A stretch of 42,950 nt of DNA from Sphingomonadales bacterium. GTDB taxonomy: Bacteria > Pseudomonadota > Alphaproteobacteria > Sphingomonadales > Sphingomonadaceae. The first letter of the stretch is position 1, and the number at the start of each line of letters is the position of its first letter. This document shows positions 34,737 through 42,840 of the stretch, in pieces. A model generated the notes under the pieces. It was not told the DNA's origin. It worked only from the letters and a program-made list of their open reading frames with translations, and did no database searches. Where the stretch lies: contig SEFZ01000037.1 of the NCBI GenBank assembly GCA_004173185.1, positions 1 through 42,950 on the forward strand, written 5' to 3'. The position numbers and the translations under genes are program-made.

Positions 34737-34899
34737 GTTGTTGGGCACGGCGATATTTGCCCCGCCTCTATGCGTCGTGAAGAGCTGACCGCGGAGCGCC
34801 TCCAACCTGCCCGTCTCGCGATTCAGCATAGCTGCTACTCAAGTGACGAGGTCAAAACCTACACGAGAGCCAGTGCTCCAATCGCCAGAGACAAGGTCC

Positions 34900-35274
34900 T
34901 TAATTGTCACGATTGGGACGTAACCCGTCGACCTGATCGGCTTGCCGCCCGTCCGCTGACAGCCGTTGTGCGTTGATCTTGGCAGCGCGTTGACTGAACT
35001 CATCGGCCATTGCTTGAAAGCCGCGGCTAAACTGCGCAAGGCTTGCTAACGCCGTGGGGTTCGGTAGCTCCACTTGGGTGCCCGACCAGATAACAAGCCC
35101 TTCGCGACGAAGCTGCTGCAGCGATCGGTTGAGGTGCACCGTGCTCATGCCAAGGATGTTGCTTTCGGCTGGATAGAGGGCGGCCGCAAATGCCTCTCCG
35201 TTGCTGAGCAACTGCTCGATTTCCGGCTGACTTGGGTCTTCGATGTTGATGGTGACTGTCACGCTGTTCTCCAT
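34900..35274 (-). CDS. Chimeric ORF: GNAT N-terminal fragment joined to CRP-type HTH
   Basis: About 124 residues from the ATG at 35274. Residues 1-39 (SVTVTINIEDPSQPEIEQLL ... AFAAALYPAESN) match the start of GNAT acetyltransferases. From residue 40 (LGMSTVHLNRSLQQLRREGL, VIWSGTQVEL) the sequence is the second half of a CRP/FNR C-terminal helix-turn-helix, without the acetyl-CoA domain of the first or the cyclic-nucleotide domain and first HTH helix of the second. The join, near 35157, is in frame. The tail (about 83-124) is polar and unassigned. It may be a gene-fusion relic or a new small regulator; the ribosome site is weak. Confidence 0.5.
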   Translation of the reverse strand: MENSVTVTINIEDPSQPEIEQLLSNGEAFAAALYPAESNILGMSTVHLNRSLQQLRREGLVIWSGTQVELPNPTALASLAQFSRGFQAMADEFSQRAAKINAQRLSADGRQADQVDGLRPNRDN

Positions 35275-35411
35275 GCTGGGGTTGTAGCGGACGTCGCCCA
35301 CATTCAACCAGCCCAAGATGCGCTCTTTGATCGGAGACCATACGCCACTATTGGCTCAAAGCCCCGGAACTCCGCACATCAGACTATGATTGACCAGTTC
35401 CGCGGGATGAC

Positions 35412-35432
35412 GGCAAAGCGCCAATAGCGGCC
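35412..35432. repeat. Degenerate short near-palindromic repeat
   Basis: GGCAAAGCGCCAATAGCGGCC resembles the 3' half of the dispersed repeat (GCGCCAATAGCGG), in the gap after the small protein genes. A lone, decayed copy. Confidence 0.45.
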
Positions 35433-35485
35433 ATGCAGACATACGCCTTGACACGGATCGCCCGCCGGCCACGCCAGTGGCATGG

Positions 35486-35674
35486 CTAGTGCCCCAGATC
35501 GGCTAAGGCGGGCAGATCGTCCAGACGAATGCTTCGGCCGTCATGATCCGTGATCGTGAACTGCGTGACGCCGGCGGCGCTATAAAGCCTGATCTTCTCG
35601 ACGACTTGCGCGGCATCGCCAGCTCGTCCTGCTTGTTTTCTTCCTGACTTCGTTATGTAAACGATTGTGTACAT
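35486..35674 (-). CDS. Small hypothetical protein
   Basis: A 62-residue protein starting MYTIVYITKSGRKQAGRAGD and containing VTQFTITDHDGRSIRLDDLP, which looks like a compact alpha/beta fold. I do not recognise the family. The ATG at 35674 was chosen because the coding pattern starts there; a longer frame to 35833 overlaps the next gene. It lies 25 bases downstream of another small protein gene on the same strand. Confidence 0.55.
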   Translation of the reverse strand: MYTIVYITKSGRKQAGRAGDAAQVVEKIRLYSAAGVTQFTITDHDGRSIRLDDLPALADLGH

Positions 35675-35699
35675 CGGCGTACTTTTCGGCGCTTCAGCC

Positions 35700-36002
35700 T
35701 CAGTAGTCGGGGACCCAGGGCCGAAGGTGAGTGGCCAAACGGGCAAGCCGTGTTCGTTGCACTTGGAGTCCAAGAATTGAAGCCTTGGTGGCTTCACCTG
35801 AAAACGCACCGCGGAGTGCGAGTAACTCTGCATCGATGAGATCGATGGAACATTCTATCTCGCCCATTGTGAGAGGATCGCCACGTCCGGTGCGACAGGC
35901 TTCCTGCACTTCTCGCTCGAGCCGATCAATGTCGGGCGCCCAGTCAAACAAGGCGGTTGATGTCGCCGACTTCCTCGAGTGCATTTCTATGTTCATTTGC
36001 AT
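35700..36002 (-). CDS. Small hypothetical protein
   Basis: A 100-residue, mostly helical, soluble protein (IDRLEREVQEACRTGRGDPL; IDLIDAELLALRGAFSGEAT). No known domain was recognised. Starts at 36002 or 35984 are possible and neither has a strong ribosome site. It sits between two other short minus-strand genes. Confidence 0.5.
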   Translation of the reverse strand: MQMNIEMHSRKSATSTALFDWAPDIDRLEREVQEACRTGRGDPLTMGEIECSIDLIDAELLALRGAFSGEATKASILGLQVQRTRLARLATHLRPWVPDY

Positions 36003-36053
36003 GATGATCAGGTTGGCACAAAGCGGGCTCGACCCCAGTCGAGCCCAAGTTTG

Positions 36054-36368
36054 TTATGCAGCGATGCCGCTGTCGCGGGACACCGGGATGGCCGCCATAT
36101 CGACCATCTCGTCGAGGCGGCGAAGCGCCGACTGAATCTCGTCGATCGTCACCGTCGGCCCAAACGCGAAAGAGCGAAGGGCGGGCGAGCCGGAGACGGC
36201 GTGGATATCGGAGGCCCAGAAGGCTAGCAGCTGCCGCTTGCGAGCGAGAGTGAGGATCGGATCGTCCACGATGTCGGCAGGACTGCAGAATCCTATCAAG
36301 TCGCTATCCGAAACGTTCATGTCACTAAGGTAGAGGGCATCAAAGTCGAGGTCTGTCCTCATAGCCAT
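36054..36368 (-). CDS. Conserved-looking small hypothetical protein
   Basis: A 104-residue acidic protein from the ATG at 36368, which has AAGGAG 3 to 9 bases upstream. The text MNVSDSDLIGFCSPADIVDD and TLARKRQLLAFWASDIHAVS resembles small rhizobial hypothetical proteins that I can recall only as a pattern. Function unknown. No signal peptide or membrane segment is seen. Confidence 0.65.
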   Translation of the reverse strand: MAMRTDLDFDALYLSDMNVSDSDLIGFCSPADIVDDPILTLARKRQLLAFWASDIHAVSGSPALRSFAFGPTVTIDEIQSALRRLDEMVDMAAIPVSRDSGIAA

Positions 36369-36770
36369 ATTCTCCTTGGAGCACACAGTTACGAAGGCGG
36401 CTCAATGGCCGCCCGAAGAACGTGCTGACGTCCTTCGGTAAGCAAATTTTGGGTAGCTTCTTTTGGCTGTTCAAGAGGTGAGCACGAAAAAAAACGGCGG
36501 GATGCGAGGCGATGCGAACGCGCGTTAGCGGGGGTCACTGGGGGCCATCTAGCCGCCGCTTTCAGGCTGTCGATAGCCCTCTCGACATGGAGCATTGTGC
36601 CGGGCGTACCGCATCTTACCTCTGGTCGAACAGGCTACCCCTTCTGCACGCTCCACCGCCCCAGCCTGAGGTCTCAAATATGGCGGTCCGTACTCACCTC
36701 AACGCGCCACTCGGCCTAGAAAAAAGGCCGCCCCATAGGCGGCCTTTCTACATCTCGCTTCGATGCCGAC
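36369..36770. other. Intergenic region between small gene and cspA-like gene
   Basis: The only clear element is the terminator of the cold shock gene at 36723-36747. The rest shows no recognisable protein, RNA gene or repeat. Confidence 0.5.
36721..36747 (-). terminator. Rho-independent terminator of the cold shock gene
   Basis: A perfect 10-bp stem (AAAGGCCGCC at 36723-36732, GGCGGCCTTT at 36738-36747, 5-base loop) ends in a run of T on the minus strand (36721-36725 read as T). It lies 23 bases past the stop of the cold shock gene and is the clearest intrinsic terminator in the window. Confidence 0.9.
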
Positions 36771-36986
36771 TTACTGAACAAGCGTCAGATTGACGGCCGA
36801 CTCGCGACCATCACGGCCGGTTTCGACTTCGTAGGTCAGCTTGTCGTTCTCGTAGAGGCCGTCAATACCGGCGGTCTGCACGGCCGAGACGTGCACAAAA
36901 TGGTCCTTGCCGCCGCTTTCCGGGGTGATGAAGCCAAAACCCTTGGTGGCGTTGAAGAACTTAACAGTGCCGTTGGTGGTAGCCAT
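36771..36986 (-). CDS. Cold shock protein, CspA family
   Basis: A 71-residue single cold-shock-domain RNA chaperone. The RNA-binding motifs are NGTVKFFNATKGFGFITPES (RNP1 region KGFGFI) and DHFVHVSAV (RNP2 region). The ATG at 36986 follows AAGGAT at a normal distance; a longer frame upstream is non-homologous. The gene is monocistronic with its own terminator. The upstream 280-base gap, with a GC-poorer stretch, may hold a long 5' leader, as in many csp genes, but no structured element was proved. Confidence 0.95.
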   Translation of the reverse strand: MATTNGTVKFFNATKGFGFITPESGGKDHFVHVSAVQTAGIDGLYENDKLTYEVETGRDGRESAVNLTLVQ

Positions 36987-37273
36987 TTGGATAATCCTTA
37001 AAGCTCGGAGCCGAAGCGAACGAGCGGGTTTCCCTCGGCAAATGCCGCAGGGCCGACAAACGTTCGCATGGAGATCAGTGAGCCAAGGACCGGAGATAAA
37101 CACCCGGCAGAAGGCAGCCGACTTGGGCTGAAAACGTATGGTGCTTTATTGCAGGCGTTGGAGTTCAGGACAAGTAGCTTCGCAAAGAGTGAGTTGCTTG
37201 GAATACCCCCTATACTCATTTGCCTCATCGCAATAACCGACGACGTAGGGCCGCAGCAAGCGTACAAGCCGCC

Positions 37274-37501
37274 ATGGCCCACTTCTACTTTCACATCCGC
37301 AGGGAAGAGACCCTGTTTGAGGACAGGCGTGGCGGCGAGTTCCCCGACGTGGAGGCCGTATGGGTGTGGGCAGAGTCAGATGCGCGCGCGATGATCCGCG
37401 AGGGCCAGATCAGCGGGCCCGTCGAAGCGTGGTGGACAGAAATTTGCGATACGACCGGCGGACTTGTTGCGACGCTGCCGTTCGTCGGAGTCTTGAACTG
37501 A
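37274..37501 (+). CDS. DUF6894-like small protein
   Basis: A 75-residue protein (MAHFYFHIRREETLFEDRRG, then EFPDVEAVWVWAESDARAMI) that follows the pattern of the DUF6894 family common in rhizobia: an HFYFHIR start, an acidic turn, then a helix. Function unknown. The ATG at 37274 is where the family pattern begins; ribosome site weak. Confidence 0.7.
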   Translation: MAHFYFHIRREETLFEDRRGGEFPDVEAVWVWAESDARAMIREGQISGPVEAWWTEICDTTGGLVATLPFVGVLN

Positions 37502-37687
37502 CAGTTGAAGACGCTCGGCTGCCACTTCGCCTCATCCAAATCCCAGGATTTTCCTCAACCACTTACCTCTTCAGTCAGCGCCCCTAGACGCCACGCCGTC
37601 GGCACGTGGCAGACCTCTCCAGCTAAGCGCGCTGAACGAGTAGCAGTTGACCGCGTTGTGCTGGTGAAGCAGGGCGCGTGGATCCAA

Positions 37688-37915
37688 ATGGCAAAGTTCA
37701 GATACGAAATCTCTCCGATAGCAGGAGGATGGACTGTTACCTGCAACGGCGTTGCAGGCTCTCCTTACACCACGCGCGATGCTGCAATTCTGGACACCCT
37801 GGCAGCAGCCGCTCTCTTGCGCGCGGACGGACATAAAGCCGATCTGAGGGTCTTTGAACACGACGGATCAGGTCGCTATCTTGAAGAGAAGGACGCCAAG
37901 CTCTTTCTGAGGTGA
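37688..37915 (+). CDS. DUF2188-like small protein
   Basis: A 75-residue protein (MAKFRYEISPIAGGWTVTCN, then GSPYTTRDAAILDTLAAAAL) with the short beta-beta-beta-alpha pattern of DUF2188 proteins. GGAGG-like context is lacking, but the homologous pattern begins at this ATG. Function unknown. Confidence 0.6.
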   Translation: MAKFRYEISPIAGGWTVTCNGVAGSPYTTRDAAILDTLAAAALLRADGHKADLRVFEHDGSGRYLEEKDAKLFLR

Positions 37916-38068
37916 ATGTAGGCCCAGGATCTGGTGCATCAGAAATAGGATGCAGGCGCTTGCCTCAGAGGTGATACGGTGCCTTGTCGAGCTCCCTCGA
38001 GTACGACCAGCGTCACTGCAGATTGATGGCTTGCTACGCGAGCCTCCAGCCCACAAGGGCCAACCCAA

Positions 38069-39121
38069 ATGCCTGCGAACACGACCGAGCACTTCGAGGC
38101 GGCCAGCACCCTCGCAATAGTGGTCTCGTCAAACGAGCCTTTGCTGTTCCTGACCGACGAGCTGCGCGTTATCGCCGCCAGCGCATCGTTCTGCCGGGCA
38201 TTCGACATTGATCCAGCGACGGTACCCGCCCGCCCCCTGAGTGAAATCGGCAAGGGGGAATGGGCCATGCCGAAGCTCGCCTCGCTTCTGAGGGCCACTG
38301 CTTCGGGGAGCGCGCGGATCGAGGCATATGAGATCGACCTTGTGCGGCCAAACCAGAAAAACCGGCAATTGATCGTCAATGCGCATACCCTTGATGACGG
38401 TGACACGGAGCATATTCGACTGCTTCTTGCCGTCACTGACGTGACCGAGGCTCGCACCGCGGCTCGCCTCAAGGATGATCTCGTTCGTGACAAGGCGATG
38501 CTCCTGCAGGAAGTCCAGCACCGAGTGGCAAACAGTCTCCAGATCATAGCCAGTGTCCTTATGCAGAGCGCTCGGCAGGTGCAATCCGACGAAGCTCGCG
38601 GGCACCTGCAAAACGCTCATCACCGCGTCATGTCGATCGCAGCTCTGCAGCGACAACTGTCGACGTCCACCGGAGGAGACGTTGAAGTTCGCTTCTATCT
38701 GACACAGCTCTGCCAGAGCCTTGGCGCATCCATGATCGCTGACCCTGATCGGTTGTCCATCCAGGTGGCGGTCGACGATAGCTCGGTCGGACCCGATGTC
38801 TCTGTGAGCTTGGGGCTCATCGTCACCGAGTTGGTAATTGACGCTCTCAAGCACGCCTTTCCGGACGAGATGAAAGGCACGATTGTGGTCGACTACCGCT
38901 CGTCGGCCGACGACTGGACGCTCTCAGTGACGGACAATGGCGTTGGAATGCCTACAGGCACCAAAGCTCCCAAGGCGGGACTAGGGACTGGTATTGTAGA
39001 GGCCTTGGCAAGAAATCTGGCCGCCGAGATCGCGGTCTCCGATGCCGGCCCGGGCAGTGCCATTACCATCAAACACTGCGAGGGCGTCGGTAACCAATCC
39101 GACCTTCCGACCGCTGCGTAG
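38069..39121 (+). CDS. PAS-containing HisKA_2/HWE-type sensor histidine kinase
   Basis: A 350-residue soluble kinase. A PAS-like domain fills about 20-130 (FLTDELRVIAASASFCRAFD), ending in LLAVTDVTEAR. The H-box of the HisKA_2 family is LLQEVQHRVANSLQIIASVL with H151. The ATP-binding domain has an N-box written ELVIDALKHAFPD, where the usual Asn is Asp258, then DNGVGMP (about 289) and GLGTGIVEALA (about 304). AAGGG lies 9 bases upstream of the ATG. It is followed by a receiver gene and is probably its phosphodonor. Confidence 0.9.
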   Translation: MPANTTEHFEAASTLAIVVSSNEPLLFLTDELRVIAASASFCRAFDIDPATVPARPLSEIGKGEWAMPKLASLLRATASGSARIEAYEIDLVRPNQKNRQLIVNAHTLDDGDTEHIRLLLAVTDVTEARTAARLKDDLVRDKAMLLQEVQHRVANSLQIIASVLMQSARQVQSDEARGHLQNAHHRVMSIAALQRQLSTSTGGDVEVRFYLTQLCQSLGASMIADPDRLSIQVAVDDSSVGPDVSVSLGLIVTELVIDALKHAFPDEMKGTIVVDYRSSADDWTLSVTDNGVGMPTGTKAPKAGLGTGIVEALARNLAAEIAVSDAGPGSAITIKHCEGVGNQSDLPTAA

Positions 39122-39186
39122 GAACCCAATGAACTGTCATACGTTTCTGTGCGCCCAATCCCCCCTTACGTTCTAAGTGTGACGAG

Positions 39187-39582
39187 TTGAAAAACGGCAA
39201 GCCCGTCGTTCTGGTCGTTGAAGACAGCCCATTAATTCGTATGGGAGCGGTCGAACTTGTCCTTTCCGCGGGGTACGAAGCAATGGAGGCGGGCGACGCT
39301 GACGAAGCAATTCGCATTCTCGAGTCGCGAGACGATATCGATCTCGTGTTCACCGACGTGCAGATGCCGGGGACGATGGATGGCGTGAAGCTGTCGCATT
39401 ACATCCGAGACCGCTGGCCGCCAGTGAAGCTAATCATCGCATCCGGTGCTGCCATTATCGCAGAGAGCGGAATGCCTGGGGGTAGCCGCTTCTTTTCCAA
39501 GCCCTACGACGACCATACAATCACCGAAACGATGGCCCACCTTTTGGCGAACGAGATAACACTCGGTTCGCCCACCCTATAA
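39187..39582 (+). CDS. Single-domain response regulator (CheY-like)
   Basis: A 131-residue receiver with E12-D13, phosphoacceptor D57 (VFTDVQMPG), S in IIASGAAI and K in FFSKPYDD. This variety is typical of receivers paired with HisKA_2/HWE kinases in rhizobia. It starts with TTG at 39187 and lies 65 bases after the kinase stop on the same strand, with no output domain, so it may act through protein contact. Confidence 0.87.
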   Translation: MKNGKPVVLVVEDSPLIRMGAVELVLSAGYEAMEAGDADEAIRILESRDDIDLVFTDVQMPGTMDGVKLSHYIRDRWPPVKLIIASGAAIIAESGMPGGSRFFSKPYDDHTITETMAHLLANEITLGSPTL

Positions 39583-39696
39583 GGGGTCCAGCTTCTACTC
39601 TGCCCGAGATTCATACGACTTTCCCTGAGCCGGGCACTGGCTTCTGCTGGAGGTTGGCGCCGATCGCCTTGCGCCAGAACACTGAAGGACGAGGAA

Positions 39697-39984
39697 TCAC
39701 TCCCACCAGGCTGCTTCGAGTTTCGACTTCAACCTTACGGTTAGGTCGTTGAACTGGTCTCGAGAGGTTCCGGGCTTAGGCTCGAAGTGGACGCTTACCG
39801 TGCGCTTGGCGTCGCCTACCGATCGGTACACCAACAGGCTCTCAACCCCGAGGCTCTGCATACAGACTTGCAGGTCTCGGTCGAGTTGCGGCGTCAGGTG
39901 CACGAGCCCCAGCTCGTCTTGGGCCATGCGGCTTATACGGTAAACGCTCAGTCTCAGACGGCACTCGTAGTCCGTTCGATCCAT
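39697..39984 (-). CDS. Hypothetical protein
   Basis: About 95 residues from the ATG at 39984 (MDRTDYECRLRLSVYRISRM; ELGLVHLTPQLDRDLQVCMQ; ending KSKLEAAWWE). No domain was recognised. It follows the antiporter gene stop (40019) by about 35 bases on the same strand, so it could be cotranscribed. The ribosome site is weak and the start uncertain. Confidence 0.5.
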   Translation of the reverse strand: MDRTDYECRLRLSVYRISRMAQDELGLVHLTPQLDRDLQVCMQSLGVESLLVYRSVGDAKRTVSVHFEPKPGTSRDQFNDLTVRLKSKLEAAWWE

Positions 39985-40018
39985 GACGGCTACATCAAGG
40001 TGAGTTGCTCGACATCGA

Positions 40019-41200
40019 TCATGGCGAGCGCCTTGGCGCCGCGAGCAGAACGAGGCTCCCGAGTACGCCGGCAATAGCGGACCCGCACAGGATGCCGAGC
40101 TTGACCTCCTCCTGCAGCAGCGGCTGATCCGCGAACGCGAGGAGGCCGATGAAGAGGCTCATGGTGAAGCCGATGCCGCAGAGCAGCGCAGTGCCGAGGA
40201 GTTGCGCCCAGCTGGCGTCGGTGGGCAGATCAGCGAACCCCAGTCGAATGACGATCGCGCAGCTGCCGAAGACGCCGATCAGCTTCCCCACGACGAGCCC
40301 AAGACCCACGCCGAGCGTGAGTGGGTCAATTAGTGCATCCGCACCAACCTTCCACAGCGAAACACCCGCATTGGCGAAGCCGAAGATCGGCAGAACGATG
40401 AAGGGGACGAGGTTGGCCAACCTATGCTCGAGCCGATGCAATGGCGACTGATGCAGATCGTCGATCCTGCCATCCTTGCTGCGCAGCGGAATGGCGAGAG
40501 CCAGGACCACGCCGGCAAGTGTCGCATGCACGCCCGACCGGTAGACAAAGACCCACAGCACGATGCCGAGCACCAAGTACGGCCAAAGCTGCGTGACGCC
40601 TCTGCGGTTTAGGAGGAAGAGCCCCAGCACGACCAGTGCGGCCAGACCGAGATCCGGAAGCGATAGCCCCGTCGTGTAGAACAACGCGATGATCAGCACC
40701 GCGCCGAGGTCGTCAATGATCGCCAGCGCCGCGAGGAATATCTTGAGCGATGCCGGGACCCGATTGCCTAACAGCGAAAGCACGCCCAGGGCGAAGGCAA
40801 TGTCTGTAGCGGTAGGAATTGCCCAGCCTCGCGCGGTCTCCGGGTTCTGTCCGTTTAAGGCCATAAAGATGATGGCTGGGGCGACCATGCCGCCGGCGGC
40901 GCCGATGCCCGGCAGAAGACGTCGTGGCCAGGTGGCCAACTGACCGTCCAGCATCTCGCGCTTGATCTCCAGACCGACGAGCAAGAAGAACAGCGCCATC
41001 AAGGCGTCGTTGATCCAATGCTCGAGGCTCAAGGGGCCGATCTTGGCATGAAGGGCGCTCTCATAGCCGGGGCCGAGCGGCGAGTTGGCCACGAGCAAGG
41101 CGAGTGCGGCAGCGAACATGAGCACGATGCCACCCGAGGCCCCGCCCTCGAGGAAACGGCGCAGCAGCGAAGTCGGCTTGGTATTCGTATTCATCATCAT
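40019..41200 (-). CDS. nhaA: Na+/H+ antiporter NhaA
   Basis: A 393-residue inner-membrane antiporter with twelve expected membrane segments. The ion-binding aspartates D163-D164 are in AIIDDLGAVLI, D133 is in TATDIAFALG, as in Escherichia coli NhaA, and the N-terminal segment LLVANSPLGPGYESALHAKI is typical. It exchanges Na+ or Li+ for protons. AGGGGG lies a few bases before the ATG cluster (41200, 41197 and 41194 are all possible). The glycosyltransferase gene stops 21 bases upstream, so the two may be cotranscribed. Confidence 0.95.
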   Translation of the reverse strand: MMMNTNTKPTSLLRRFLEGGASGGIVLMFAAALALLVANSPLGPGYESALHAKIGPLSLEHWINDALMALFFLLVGLEIKREMLDGQLATWPRRLLPGIGAAGGMVAPAIIFMALNGQNPETARGWAIPTATDIAFALGVLSLLGNRVPASLKIFLAALAIIDDLGAVLIIALFYTTGLSLPDLGLAALVVLGLFLLNRRGVTQLWPYLVLGIVLWVFVYRSGVHATLAGVVLALAIPLRSKDGRIDDLHQSPLHRLEHRLANLVPFIVLPIFGFANAGVSLWKVGADALIDPLTLGVGLGLVVGKLIGVFGSCAIVIRLGFADLPTDASWAQLLGTALLCGIGFTMSLFIGLLAFADQPLLQEEVKLGILCGSAIAGVLGSLVLLAAPRRSP

Positions 41201-41221
41201 CAGATCCCCCTCCGCGCGCGG

Positions 41222-42487
41222 TCAAGCGGCGGCGGATGCTCTCGACAACAGGGCGCGGCTCTCTAGGAAGGCGATCGCTCTCGCGACCCCGTCTTCGGAT
41301 CGGATACCGCGTCCAACGGCAGCGCCCCTGAGTTCATAGGCAGGCTCGTCGACGGCATCATGGATCGCTGCCGCCAGGCTCTTCGAAGACAGTTGCTTGA
41401 GATTCACAGAGGTGGGTCCAACACCGAGATCTTCGATACGGTGCGCCCAGAAAGGCTGATCGCCGAAGAAGGGGCAGATCACGGTCGGCTTGCCCGCGCG
41501 GAGAGAAGCAGCGGTGGTGCCAGCGCCGCCGTGGTGGACGCAAGCCGATACTAGCGGAAACAGCTTGTCGTGCGGCGCGCCGTCGATGAAGTGGACGTGG
41601 GACGCCGAAACATCGCCATGGATGGCGCCGCCGCCGGTGGCCAGCACGCCGCGCTCGCCAGCCTCGGCCAGTGCATCCAGGACAAGTTTCGTCATGGCCA
41701 CGGGATCGAGCCCCGGCATGCTGCCAAAGCCGACATAAACGGGCGTTCTGCCATCGGCTAGGAAGCGCTCGAGGTCTGCACTTGGAGACCAGGCCTGATC
41801 GTCTTCCAGGAACCAGTAGCCCGTGACGTCGACGCTTGCCGGCCAGTCTGCCGGCACGGGCACGACATGCGAGCTGAAGGCATAGAGGGTAGCATCGGGA
41901 GTAAGGCTGCTCCTGGGACGCCTGGGCAAGCCCAGATCCTTGACCCGCCAATCGCCGATCATGCCGCGGAAAATAGTATCCCCACTCCCCGCCATGAGCG
42001 AATGCGTCGCCCTATTGAGCGGTCCGAGCGATCGGAACGGCATCATGGGGCTCGCGAACTCTTTGGTCGGCGTAAAGCCGGGCAACGGCGAGGCCAACAC
42101 GGTGAGGCACTTCAGCTTCTCCGCGATGTGCGGCACGCCAACTGCCTTTGGATGGTATACGATAAGCTCCGGATTGAACGCTTTTGCTGCTGCCCACTCC
42201 ATTGCCAACTGCTTCTTGGCGACTGGCTTGACGTGCTTGAGCATCTTGAAGCCGGCGGTGAAGCCGCCGCTGCCTGTGATTGCCGCCTTGGCCTCGGACG
42301 TCTCCATTAGTTCGAGATATTCTCCTGGCAGGTGCGCGAAGGCGATGCCGCGCGTGCCGACGAACGCCTCAAATTGCGATGGGGCCGCTAGGAGGACATC
42401 GTGTCCTTGCGATTTCAATCCGCGTGCCAGCGCGAGATAAGGCTGGACGTCGCCCCGGGTGCCCAAGGTGTGAATCGCTACTCTCAA
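41222..42487 (-). CDS. MGT/UGT-like glycosyltransferase (GT1)
   Basis: A 421-residue GT1-type transferase. The N-terminal acceptor domain opens IHTLGTRGDVQPYLALARGL, as in sterol or macrolide glucosyltransferases. The C-terminal nucleotide-sugar site is HHGGAGTTAASLRAGKPTVI followed by CPFFGDQPFWA. It should move a sugar from a UDP donor to a small hydrophobic or hydroxylated acceptor, possibly for detoxification or lipid modification. It starts with TTG at 42487, with GGGAGC about 6 bases upstream, and is the likely first gene of a unit with nhaA. Confidence 0.87.
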   Translation of the reverse strand: MRVAIHTLGTRGDVQPYLALARGLKSQGHDVLLAAPSQFEAFVGTRGIAFAHLPGEYLELMETSEAKAAITGSGGFTAGFKMLKHVKPVAKKQLAMEWAAAKAFNPELIVYHPKAVGVPHIAEKLKCLTVLASPLPGFTPTKEFASPMMPFRSLGPLNRATHSLMAGSGDTIFRGMIGDWRVKDLGLPRRPRSSLTPDATLYAFSSHVVPVPADWPASVDVTGYWFLEDDQAWSPSADLERFLADGRTPVYVGFGSMPGLDPVAMTKLVLDALAEAGERGVLATGGGAIHGDVSASHVHFIDGAPHDKLFPLVSACVHHGGAGTTAASLRAGKPTVICPFFGDQPFWAHRIEDLGVGPTSVNLKQLSSKSLAAAIHDAVDEPAYELRGAAVGRGIRSEDGVARAIAFLESRALLSRASAAA

Positions 42488-42840
42488 CGCCAGCTCCCGT
42501 GACGGATGCCGCGATCGACGTGGAGACGAAGGGTGGATGTCAGTAAGCGTCGCGAAGAGTCGCGAGCGAGGTCGGCGTGCGTGGCCATGGTCGCTTCCGA
42601 GAATGGATCAACGCACTGGCGGCCCGACCAGCGCACGACCTGCCGTCGACTCGAAGCCGGGCACCCGCCGCTGGTATCGCACTGCGGAGCGCCCGGTTCA
42701 AGTCACTCGGGTACTTCCTCTGCATTCTCCATGTCCGCTTTGGGCCAAGAGCGGCCGTTAACCCAAAAGACATTTGAGGCTACGACTTCAGCATCGCAGG
42801 GCCACCGCCGCATGGTTAACGTCCGCTTGGCGCGGTGGGT
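42488..42840. other. Intergenic region upstream of glycosyltransferase, with repeats
   Basis: This gap contains the promoter region of the glycosyltransferase gene and, near its right end, two units of the dispersed repeat (42733-42756 and 42821-42836). No gene was recognised. Confidence 0.5.
42733..42836. repeat. Short near-palindromic repeat units
   Basis: Copy one (42733-42756) has the core CCGCTTTGGGCCAAGAGCGG, one of the best matches to the family. A half copy (GTCCGCTTGGCGCGGT) lies at 42821-42836, just before the end of the transposase gene. Confidence 0.7.

Noticed and set aside
36389..36595. A 68-residue minus-strand frame upstream of the small acidic protein gene
   Set aside because: No ribosome site, no domain and biased composition; treated as noncoding.
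39660..39690. Possible further copy of the dispersed repeat (TTGCGCCAGAACACTGAAGG)
   Set aside because: Only the central part matches and the pairing arm is missing.
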